Below, one piece after another: positions 41,865-50,583 of a DNA stretch of 64,000 nt. Every line of letters begins with the position of its first letter. Within the stretch, counting starts at the first letter, position 1. The stretch covers positions 1-64,000 of the forward strand of contig NZ_JNNO01000005.1 of the NCBI RefSeq assembly GCF_000735585.1, read 5' to 3'. The DNA comes from Devosia sp. LC5 (GTDB lineage: Bacteria > Pseudomonadota > Alphaproteobacteria > Rhizobiales > Devosiaceae). Both the position numbers and the translations under genes were made by a program. The notes under the pieces were generated by a model. That model searched no databases, had not been told where the DNA came from, and saw nothing but the letters and a program-made list of their open reading frames with translations.

Positions 41865-42834
41865 GCCAGAGCGCGCCGCGCAGATAGCGCTCGGCCAATT
41901 GGGCGGTTCCGGCGGCGAAGCCCCGCCTGTGGGTTTGCGCCAGTCGCGTTTCGGCATGCGAGCCGATCCAGGCCAACAGGGCCATGCGGCGCAGCATGAC
42001 CATGGAATCGATAGCCTCGACATGCTCATCGCCCAGCGGCCGCATGGTGCGGTAGCCCTCGATCCAGCATGAGCGCAGGCCCGGCACGGCGGCATGGGTT
42101 TCGTGGAAGGAGATGGCTGCGGCAAAATCGTAGACGAACCAGCAGAAGCCGGCATCGTCAAAATCGATCAGCGTCACATTGGAGCCATCGACCAGCAGAT
42201 TGCCCAGCCGCATGTCCGCATGGATCAATCCGAACCGGTCTTCGCCCAGGCCATATTCGCTCAATCGCCGCCACAGGGCGGAATCGGTGCGGTCGAGAAC
42301 GCTGCGGATCGCTGCGTCGACGCCCGGCGCGATGCGCCAATCGCCCCATAGCCCGTCGGCATCCAGAATGCTCGCCGCGCGCCAGACCGGCCGCTGGAAG
42401 CCCTCGGGCCGCTGCCATTGGGTGGCATGCAGGTGTAATTGCGCTGCATAGCGCCCCAGGGTGCGGAACAGTTCGCACATATTGTTGTCAGGTGCCGGCT
42501 CGATGCCGTCGGCAAAACGGAAAAGCACGGCGAGGTGCGTTTTCTCGGCCGGTGTCTTGAAGGCCTGCAGCAGCCTGCCATCCCTGCCGGGAATGGGTTC
42601 GGGAATCGGCACATCGGTATCGCGCCGCAGGGCCGTGAGCCAGGCCAGTTCGCTCTCGATGGCGGGACGCGACTGATAGCCGGGACGATGGATCCGCAGG
42701 GTAAAACGGCCGCGGCGCTCGGTCTCGACCAGGAAGGTCTGGTTTTCCGAATGATTGATCAGCCTGGCGGTGCCCCCGGCCAGATCGGGCCAGAGCGACA
42801 ATGCCGGCTGAACGTCGCCTGCGCTGAGCGGCAT
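41857..42834 (-). CDS. Phosphotransferase (APH / SrkA-like kinase fold)
   Basis: A 325-residue aminoglycoside-phosphotransferase-fold protein. Catalytic elements are GLIHADMRLGNLLVDG (about 205-220, catalytic Asp and metal Asn) and LIDFDDAGFCWFVYDFA (metal Asp). It resembles stress-response kinase SrkA and homoserine-kinase-II-like proteins; a phosphate acceptor cannot be told. The ATG at 42834 precedes the first family-like segment; the frame to 42948 runs into tRNA-Pro. It is convergent with the polymerase gene, overlapping its stop by 8 bases. Confidence 0.85.
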   Translation of the reverse strand: MPLSAGDVQPALSLWPDLAGGTARLINHSENQTFLVETERRGRFTLRIHRPGYQSRPAIESELAWLTALRRDTDVPIPEPIPGRDGRLLQAFKTPAEKTHLAVLFRFADGIEPAPDNNMCELFRTLGRYAAQLHLHATQWQRPEGFQRPVWRAASILDADGLWGDWRIAPGVDAAIRSVLDRTDSALWRRLSEYGLGEDRFGLIHADMRLGNLLVDGSNVTLIDFDDAGFCWFVYDFAAAISFHETHAAVPGLRSCWIEGYRTMRPLGDEHVEAIDSMVMLRRMALLAWIGSHAETRLAQTHRRGFAAGTAQLAERYLRGALWPK

Positions 42835-42899
42835 CACGGCTCTCCAGATTGCATCGCACCCCGAGAGGGTAGCAAGAGGATCATCGATGTGGAGGGATT

Positions 42900-42976
42900 T
42901 GGTCGGAGCGGCCGGATTTGAACCGACGACCCTTTGTCCCCCAGACAAATGCGCTACCAGGCTGCGCTACGCCCCG
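42900..42976 (-). tRNA. tRNA-Pro (GGG anticodon)
   Basis: On the minus strand a 77-base cloverleaf with encoded CCA. The acceptor CGGGGCG pairs with CGCTCCG (one G-U). The anticodon loop CTGGGGG between TTTGT and ACAAA gives anticodon GGG. The T arm holds TCGTCGGTTCAAATCCGGC. Confidence 0.95.
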
Positions 42977-43205
42977 ACTGCGCGGAGACATACGGAAAGG
43001 GTGGTTTTGATGCAAGAGGTGTTTTCGGGAAAATGGAACAAACCCACATTCGTCGCAGCCTAAACGTGTTCGGGCGCCGCCGGGAGTCCCCAGACAGATT
43101 GGCTTTTTATGCTAATGCGATGGAAGTGTTGAGGGAACCCGGCTGCGATAGCGGCGTTTAGCATGAACAGGTTTGCCCCTGTGACCTCCAACGACGTCAT
43201 GTCGA

Positions 43206-43243
43206 GACCCCGGCCCCTATGCACAGGACCGGGGTCATTTTTT
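43206..43243 (+). terminator. Intrinsic terminator-like hairpin beside the cyclase stop
   Basis: GACCCCGG (43206-43213) and CCGGGGTC (43229-43236) form an 8-base stem, followed by ATTTTTTG. The T-run is on the plus strand, so it would end a rightward transcript from 42977-43205. On the minus strand the arm overlaps the cyclase stop codon and lacks a T-run. Confidence 0.7.
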
Positions 43244-45325
43244 GTCGGGCAGTGGCAGGAAATCGTCGGGACGCGTCAGGCAAGCGGCGTAGAAGTCCGC
43301 CAGACGTGGGTCGAGGGACTCGGCAAGCGTGCTGCAGTGTGCAATTTCGGCATGACCCGGCAATTGTTTCGCCAGTGATTCCAAAAGATTGGCATGCGCA
43401 GCCTCCAGCGCGACAAATGCCGGATCGGCAGCCAGCGTCTCGTCGCCCAAGAGAAGATGGACCGGCTCACGCTCGCTCATGCCCCTGAGGGCCAAGGCGC
43501 CGGTCGGCAGGCAGGCGAGTTCGGGCGCGGCGGCGCGGGTTTGGGCTGATATCAGGATGTCGTAGCCCACGATCCGGCAAGCGCTTTCGAGGCGGCTGGC
43601 GACGTTGACGGTGTCGCCGACACACGAATAATTGAAACGGCTTTCAAGCCCCATATTGCCGACCAGTGCAGGGCCGGTGGCAATGCCGATACCGATGGCG
43701 ATGGGTTCGCTCGCGCCCGCATTGAGGCGCTGCAGTGCAGCTCGCATGGCGAGGGCCGCCCGGCAGGCATGGAGCGGGTGCCGGTCGAGCGTGGCGGGGG
43801 CATTCCAGAAGGCCATCACCGCGTCGCCCATGAATTTGTCGATCGTGCCATGCTGGCCGATGATCGCGGCACCCAGGGCCGCAAAGAGCCGGTTTAGGAT
43901 GGCGACCAGTTCGGTGGGCGCGGTGCGCTCGCTGAGGGCTGAGAAATTGCGCACGTCAGAGAACATCACACTCATCTCGCGCAGATCGCCGCCCAGCTTG
44001 AGGAGGCTCGCGTCGCGATCGAGGCGATCGAGCAGCGTCGGCTCGACATAATGGGCGAAGGCCTGCCGGACACGGCGCTTGTCGGCGTCGGTCACCGCGA
44101 ACTGGAAAAACGCCATGGCGGCATAGGTGAGTACGGCGCCGAACAGCGCAAAGCTGGGGTCGACCAGCAATCCATATTGGCTGAAGGCAAACCAGCTGCC
44201 CGCCACCGATAGAGCCGCGACCATTAGCGAGAACGCCAGCCCCACCATGGGTCCGCTCGACAGCAGCACCAGAACAATGGCCAGCCCGCTCACCGCCAGG
44301 ACGACGATTTCGAGGCCTGCGACCCAATCGGCGCGATTGAGGAAGGTGCCAGTCAGAATCTGTTCGAGCGCCTGCGCATGGATGGAGACGCCCGCCACCG
44401 CCTCCCCCAAGGCGCTGGCGCGAATATCGAGCAATCCGCTGGCCGAGGCGCCGACAAAGACAATGTGGCCGGCAATGCGCGATGCAAGTGTGGCGTAGCC
44501 ATCCGCAAGCAGATCGGCGGCTGGAATATAGATCGATGGCTCAAGGCGCCGGTAATAAAGCCACAGATCGCCCGTTGGGCCGGTGGGCACGGAATAGTCG
44601 CCGACACGCAGGCTATCGACCATGCCGGCGCTGTCGCCCAAGATCACCAATGTCGGCGCCCCCTGCGCCACGCGTAGAGCTTCCACCGCCAGCGTGGGTA
44701 TTGGCGCGGTGCCGTTGGACCATAGCAGCGGCAGGCGGCGCGCCACCCCTGCCCCGGTTGTATCGAGGCTGGCGACGCCCAGACCCTTGGCCGCTTGCTC
44801 CAAGAGGGACAATGGCGAGGCTGCACCGCCCAAGACCGGCAGAGCGTCCAGCGGGTCCGTCCCGGTCAGCGCAAATCCCGATTTGGGCGATGGCAGCGCG
44901 GCCAGGCTCTTCTCGCTGCGCGTGAGGCTCAAGATGCTTGGCCCGGCCGCGAGCGCGGTGGCGAATTCGGCATCGTAGTCGGCACCAATCGACAGGATCG
45001 AGGATGGCGAAAGGCGGTCCGGTTCGGGAAACAGCACGTCGAAGGCGATCGCCGCCGCGCCCAGCTCGGTCAGGCGGTTGGCTATGGTCGCCATGGTGCG
45101 TCGCGACCACGGCCATTGCCCGATCCGGGCCAGCGAGGTTTCATCGATGTCGATGATCCGCACCGGCAGATCGGCCGGCACCGGCCGCGGCCGCAATTGC
45201 TGGAAAGTGTCGAAGGCGGTCTCGCGCGCCACCTGGACGGGATAGGGATCGCTGGCGCGCAATGCCACCAGCAGGCCGACGATGACGGCGCCGAAGACCA
45301 GAGCCGACAGCCGCCGTTTCCACAT
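43235..45325 (-). CDS. Class III adenylate cyclase with CHASE2 sensor domain
   Basis: Membrane sensor enzyme of 696 residues. It has an N-terminal helix (about 7-25), an extracytoplasmic CHASE2 domain (about 30-315; DIDETSLARIGQWPWSR, VVFVGASA-like IVFVGASASGLLDIR), three helices (about 335-410), then a cyclase domain (about 440-640). The catalytic set looks intact: the metal Asp in MFSDVRNFS, the second in GDAVMAFW, the purine Lys in IDKFMGD, the purine Asp in CVGDTVNVASRLE, and Asn and Arg in the same motif for the transition state. cAMP is the expected product. The CHASE2 ligand is unknown. It ends at a hairpin and is 3 bases downstream of the AraC gene on the same strand. Confidence 0.92.
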   Translation of the reverse strand: MWKRRLSALVFGAVIVGLLVALRASDPYPVQVARETAFDTFQQLRPRPVPADLPVRIIDIDETSLARIGQWPWSRRTMATIANRLTELGAAAIAFDVLFPEPDRLSPSSILSIGADYDAEFATALAAGPSILSLTRSEKSLAALPSPKSGFALTGTDPLDALPVLGGAASPLSLLEQAAKGLGVASLDTTGAGVARRLPLLWSNGTAPIPTLAVEALRVAQGAPTLVILGDSAGMVDSLRVGDYSVPTGPTGDLWLYYRRLEPSIYIPAADLLADGYATLASRIAGHIVFVGASASGLLDIRASALGEAVAGVSIHAQALEQILTGTFLNRADWVAGLEIVVLAVSGLAIVLVLLSSGPMVGLAFSLMVAALSVAGSWFAFSQYGLLVDPSFALFGAVLTYAAMAFFQFAVTDADKRRVRQAFAHYVEPTLLDRLDRDASLLKLGGDLREMSVMFSDVRNFSALSERTAPTELVAILNRLFAALGAAIIGQHGTIDKFMGDAVMAFWNAPATLDRHPLHACRAALAMRAALQRLNAGASEPIAIGIGIATGPALVGNMGLESRFNYSCVGDTVNVASRLESACRIVGYDILISAQTRAAAPELACLPTGALALRGMSEREPVHLLLGDETLAADPAFVALEAAHANLLESLAKQLPGHAEIAHCSTLAESLDPRLADFYAACLTRPDDFLPLPDKK

Positions 45326-45328
45326 GGG

Positions 45329-46246
45329 CTAGTTGATACGCCTGCGGTTTTGCGTCCGCACCGTCACCGGTGCGCCCGGGCGGGTGCGCACATCGCGCCG
45401 GAAATCGCTAGGCGAAGTGCCCGCGATCTTGCGGAAGGACTTATTGAAGGCGCTGAGCGAGCCGAAGCCGCTATCCATCGCCACCTGCAGCACATTGGCC
45501 TCTTCCTGCATCAGCAGGGCCTGCGCGTAGCTCAGCCGCATCAGGTTCACATAGTCGTTCAGCGTCATGCCCGTGGTCTTCTTGAACACGTTCATCGCGT
45601 ATTTCGGGTGAACATTGGCCGAGGCGGCGATATCGGAGGAATCGATGTCCTCACGAAAATTGTCGGCGATAAAATCGCAGATGCGCACCACGATGGGCGA
45701 GGAATGGTGATCCAGCCCCTCCACCGCATTGGCGATATCGGCGCGGCCAGGCAGCAGCGAATAGGCGTCGAACCGCACCCGCTCGATCCGCAGCAGCAAT
45801 TCGTCGACAGCCATGCCGGCCTTCATCGGATCGCCGGAGCGCGCATAATCGTTCCAGCGGGCAAAGTTGAGCGTGTCGGAGGCGTCGGTGGCCTGGGTGA
45901 TCAGCGTTGCGCCCTGCATCAGCTTGGATTGCACATCCTGGGGCAGCCGCAGGCGGAAGAAATGTACCAGCGGCAGATGGCCGCCGGCGTAGACGACATC
46001 GTCGGCCGCGTCATCCAGCTGATGCGGCAGCCCGCCCCAGAAGAGAGCCATGTCCCCTTCGCTGAACCGCACGTCATGGCCGCTCATCCTATAATGGACC
46101 CAGCCGCGCACGATGTAATTGACCTCAACCTGCGCATGCCAATGGGGCGCCCGCATCACCGGCGGCGCCGCATGAAACATCGACAGCACGGTGGGCAGCC
46201 GCTCCACCCCGTTGGCGTCCGGCACATAATACACCCTTTCGGTCAT
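45329..46246 (-). CDS. AraC-family transcriptional regulator
   Basis: A 305-residue regulator with an N-terminal cupin sensor (HWHAQVEVNYIVRG, FSEGDMALFWGGLPH) and a C-terminal double helix-turn-helix (about 200-295: DIAASANVHPKYAMNVFKKTTGMTLNDYV, then AMDSGFGSLSAFNKSFRKIAGTSPSDFRR). Divergently placed from the sugar ABC operon, it is the likely sugar-responsive regulator of that operon. The ATG at 46246 follows GGAAAG; the frame to 46303 is not needed. Confidence 0.9.
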   Translation of the reverse strand: MTERVYYVPDANGVERLPTVLSMFHAAPPVMRAPHWHAQVEVNYIVRGWVHYRMSGHDVRFSEGDMALFWGGLPHQLDDAADDVVYAGGHLPLVHFFRLRLPQDVQSKLMQGATLITQATDASDTLNFARWNDYARSGDPMKAGMAVDELLLRIERVRFDAYSLLPGRADIANAVEGLDHHSSPIVVRICDFIADNFREDIDSSDIAASANVHPKYAMNVFKKTTGMTLNDYVNLMRLSYAQALLMQEEANVLQVAMDSGFGSLSAFNKSFRKIAGTSPSDFRRDVRTRPGAPVTVRTQNRRRIN

Positions 46247-46302
46247 CTTACTTTCCGCCAACTCCGCATGCCTTTTCGCATGGACGTATTGCACCAGAGG
46301 CA

Positions 46303-46325
46303 TAGCTTAGGAAGGGCTCAAGCTA
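46303..46325. promoter_or_regulatory. Inverted repeat TAGCTT-N11-AAGCTA in the AraC/ABC divergent interval
   Basis: A six-base inverted repeat lies 27 bases before the binding-protein start and 57 bases before the AraC start. It is a candidate operator or promoter element for the sugar operon. No consensus is known to me. Confidence 0.35.
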
Positions 46326-46351
46326 AGAGCAAATGAAAAGGGAGGACTTAC

Positions 46352-47626
46352 ATGATCCGCATTACTTCGCGGTGGCGCAATACGCTTGCTGTTGCGCTGA
46401 CCGGCGTGAGCCTGTTTAGCGTCGCTGCTGCTTCGGCAGCCGAAATCACCGTCTGGTGCTGGGACCCCAACTTCAACGGCGCGACGATGGAAGAGGCATT
46501 CTCGCGCTACAAGGCCATCCATCCCGACGATACGATCAAGGTCGAAATCTTCGAAAAGGCAGCGATGGAGCAGAAGCTGCAGGCGCAGCTCGCGTCCGGC
46601 GCCACCGATGGCCTGCCCGATATCGTGCTGATCGAAGACTATCGCGCGCAGAAATATCTGCAGTCGTTCCCCAGCTCCTTCGAGCCGCTGACCAGCCATG
46701 TCGATTACTCGACCTTTGCCCCCTACAAGGTAGAACTGGCGACCCTCAACGGGCAGACCTATTCCATCCCCTTCGATTCCGGCGTCACGGGCTATTTCTA
46801 CCGTTCCGACCTGCTGGCTGAAGCCGGCATCACCCCGGACCAACTCAATGACATTACCTGGGACCAGCTGATCGAGATCGGCAAGACCGTCAAGGAAAAG
46901 ACCGGGCTGCCGCTGCTGCCGATCGATCCGACTTCGTCCGACTGGATCCGCATCATGCTGCAATCGGCCGGCAGCTGGTATTTTGATGCTGATGGCAATG
47001 TGACCATCAAGGACAATCCGGTCTTCAAGGCCGCCGTCGAAACCTATCAGCGCCTGATGACCGCTGGCATTACCACGCCGGTTTCGGGCTGGACGGAATA
47101 TACCGGTTCGTTCACCTCGGGTAAGACCCCCTCCACCTTCTCGGGTGTGTGGATGACCGCCACGATCAAGGCCAATGCCGATCAGTCCGGCAAGTGGGGC
47201 GTTGCCCCCTCCCCGCGCCTCGATGGCGTTGAAGGCGCCGGCAATGCGTCCAATCTGGGCGGCTCGAGCTGGTATGTCCTCTCCTCTGCGCCGGAAAAAG
47301 AAAAGGCCATCGATTTCCTGACCTCGATCTGGGCCAAGGATGTCGATTTCTACCAGAAGATCCTGGTCAACCAGGGTGCTCTCGGCACCTATCTGCCCGC
47401 CCGCGAAGGCGAAGCCTTCAAGGCCAGCGACGAGTTCTTTGGCGGCGAGCCCGTGTGGCAGAACTTCTCCACCTGGCTGGCCGCGATCCCGGCGGTCAAT
47501 TACGGCATCTTCACCGAAGAAGCCGACACCGCCACGGTTGCGCAGATTCCGGCGATTACCAGCGGCGGCAACGTCGATGAAATCATCGCCGCCATCGATG
47601 CCCAGGTTCGTCAACAGATCCAATGA
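46352..47626 (+). CDS. Sugar ABC transporter substrate-binding protein (CUT1 family)
   Basis: Periplasmic sugar-binding protein, 424 residues, with a signal peptide (LTGVSLFSVAAASAA). The mature start AEITVWCWDPNFNGATMEEA resembles the lactose-binding protein LacE of Agrobacterium, so a disaccharide or related glycoside is a possible ligand. The bilobed fold is evident (YSIPFDSGVTGYFYRSDLL hinge region; SNLGGSSWYVLSSA late motif). The ATG follows GGGAGG. It is the first gene of the operon and is controlled by the divergent AraC gene in all likelihood. Confidence 0.92.
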   Translation: MIRITSRWRNTLAVALTGVSLFSVAAASAAEITVWCWDPNFNGATMEEAFSRYKAIHPDDTIKVEIFEKAAMEQKLQAQLASGATDGLPDIVLIEDYRAQKYLQSFPSSFEPLTSHVDYSTFAPYKVELATLNGQTYSIPFDSGVTGYFYRSDLLAEAGITPDQLNDITWDQLIEIGKTVKEKTGLPLLPIDPTSSDWIRIMLQSAGSWYFDADGNVTIKDNPVFKAAVETYQRLMTAGITTPVSGWTEYTGSFTSGKTPSTFSGVWMTATIKANADQSGKWGVAPSPRLDGVEGAGNASNLGGSSWYVLSSAPEKEKAIDFLTSIWAKDVDFYQKILVNQGALGTYLPAREGEAFKASDEFFGGEPVWQNFSTWLAAIPAVNYGIFTEEADTATVAQIPAITSGGNVDEIIAAIDAQVRQQIQ

Positions 47627-47722
47627 TACCGCATCCCGGAGACGGCCTAGCCGTCTCCGGTCCTCCCGCGGCCTCGCGCTCTGCGCGGGGTCGTTGGCTC
47701 GATGTGGAAAAAAGGGGATATA

Positions 47723-48607
47723 ATGGCGCAATCCGCATTGGCGCGCAGCGAACGGATAAACGGCTGGCTTTTTGTAATGCCGGCACTCGTTCTGCTCGGC
47801 ATTTTCATGGTCTATCCGATCCTGTGGTCCCTCTGGATGAGTTTCCAGGTTGGCCGCGGGATGAATTTCAGCTTTGGCGGCACCGCCAACATCATGCGAC
47901 TGACGCAGGATCCGGTTTTCCTGCGCGCGCTCAGCAATACGATGCTGTTCCTGGCCATGCAGGTACCGATCATGCTGGTGCTGGCGTTGTTTTTTGCCAA
48001 TGCGCTCAATGACAGCAAACTCTGGGGTCGGGGCTTTTTCCGCACCGCGATTTTCCTGCCCTGCGTGACCTCTCTGGTTGCCTATTCGGTGATCTTCAAA
48101 TCAATCTTTGCGATTGACGGCATTGCCAACCAGACGCTGCTGGTGCTCCACCTCATCGAGAACCCGATCAACTGGCTGTCCGACCCGTTCTGGGCCCGCG
48201 TCGTGGTCATCACCGCCATTACCTGGCGCTGGACCGGCTACAACATGATCTTCTATCTCGCGGCCATGCAGAACATCGACCGCTCGATCTATGAAGCGGC
48301 CCGCATCGACGGCGTTCCCGCCTGGGCGCGCTTCTGGTTCATCACCGTGCCGCTGCTCAAGCCGGTGATTCTGTTCACCTCGGTCATCTCGACCATCGGC
48401 ACGCTGCAATTGTTCGACGAGGTCAATCTGTTGACGCAGGGCGGACCATCAGATGCCACGCTGACCCTGTCGCTCTATATCTACAATCTGAGCTTCAGAT
48501 TCATGCCCAGCTTCGGCTACGCGGCAACCGTCAGCTACGTCATCGTCATCCTGGTGGGCATTCTCAGCCTCATCCAGTTTATCGTGGCCAAGGACCGCCG
48601 CGCATGA
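47723..48607 (+). CDS. Sugar ABC transporter permease (MalF type)
   Basis: Inner-membrane permease of 294 residues from the ATG at 47723, six helices. The EAA loop (YEAARIDGVPAWARFWFITVPLL) that docks the ATPase is present. The ATG at 47723 follows AAAAGGGGA with good spacing; the upstream ATG at 47702 is less likely. It pairs with the next gene and overlaps it by four bases (ATGA). Confidence 0.93.
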   Translation: MAQSALARSERINGWLFVMPALVLLGIFMVYPILWSLWMSFQVGRGMNFSFGGTANIMRLTQDPVFLRALSNTMLFLAMQVPIMLVLALFFANALNDSKLWGRGFFRTAIFLPCVTSLVAYSVIFKSIFAIDGIANQTLLVLHLIENPINWLSDPFWARVVVITAITWRWTGYNMIFYLAAMQNIDRSIYEAARIDGVPAWARFWFITVPLLKPVILFTSVISTIGTLQLFDEVNLLTQGGPSDATLTLSLYIYNLSFRFMPSFGYAATVSYVIVILVGILSLIQFIVAKDRRA

Positions 48608-49422
48608 GCAATCCAATCGCCCTTATCGGTCGCGCCGGCACCTATCTTCTGCTGTCGCTCGCGGCTTTCGTGTCGATCTTCCCGTTTTTCTGGATGGTTG
48701 TCGGCGCCAGCAATACCTCAGCCGACATCATTCGCGGCAAGGGTACGCCCGGCGGCGCGCTGTGGGATAATATCGTCAAGTTCGTCAACTCGTTCGACAT
48801 GGTGCGGGTGCTGTTCAACTCGTTCTTGCTGGCCGGTTTGGGAACCGTGCTGACCCTGCTGGTCGCCTCTATGGCCGGCTACGGTTTCGAGATGTTCCGC
48901 TCGCGCTTCCGCGAAAAGGTCTTTGGCGGACTGTTGCTGATGCTGTCCATCCCGTTCGCGGCCTTGATGATCCCGCTGTTCATGCTGATGGCGCAGCTCA
49001 AGATCATCAACACCTACCAGGCCGTACTGCTGCCCAGCATCGCCTCGATCTTCATCATCTTCTACTTCCGACAGGCGACCAAGGCATTCCCGAGCGAATT
49101 GCGCGATGCCGCCAAAATCGACGGGCTCAAGGAGTGGCAGATCTTCCTTTATGTCTACATGCCGGTGATGCGCTCCACCTATGCAGCGGCGACCATCATC
49201 GTCTTCATGGCAAACTGGAACAGCTATCTGTGGCCGCTCATCGTGCTGCAGACCAATGAGATGAAAACGCTCACCCTGGCGGTGGCGACGCTGGCTGCCG
49301 GCTATACGCCCGATTTCGGCGTCATCATGGTCGGCGCGATCGCGGCCACGCTCCCCACCCTCATCATTTTCTTCCTGCTCCAGCGCCGCTTCGTCGAAGG
49401 CATGCTGGGCGCGGTCAAATAA
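48604..49422 (+). CDS. Sugar ABC transporter permease (MalG type)
   Basis: The second inner-membrane subunit, 272 residues with six helices. The EAA loop is LRDAAKIDGLKEWQIFLYVYMP. The C-terminal VEGMLGAVK ending is typical of MalG-type permeases. Its ATG overlaps the MalF-type stop as ATGA. Ten bases separate it from the ATPase gene. Confidence 0.94.
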   Translation: MSNPIALIGRAGTYLLLSLAAFVSIFPFFWMVVGASNTSADIIRGKGTPGGALWDNIVKFVNSFDMVRVLFNSFLLAGLGTVLTLLVASMAGYGFEMFRSRFREKVFGGLLLMLSIPFAALMIPLFMLMAQLKIINTYQAVLLPSIASIFIIFYFRQATKAFPSELRDAAKIDGLKEWQIFLYVYMPVMRSTYAAATIIVFMANWNSYLWPLIVLQTNEMKTLTLAVATLAAGYTPDFGVIMVGAIAATLPTLIIFFLLQRRFVEGMLGAVK

Positions 49423-49432
49423 GGTTCAGTCC

Positions 49433-50521
<1,089 letters not shown>

Positions 50522-50583
50522 ATCCATTCCGTCCGGGAGCATGCCCCCGGAACCAGAAAGCCGTTTCAACAAGGACTATTATC

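Noticed and set aside
42977..43234. SAM-II riboswitch, 4.5S or 6S RNA in the interval before the cyclase
   Set aside because: I compared by eye with the conserved segments of these RNAs and found none. The interval is kept only as an unassigned small-RNA candidate.
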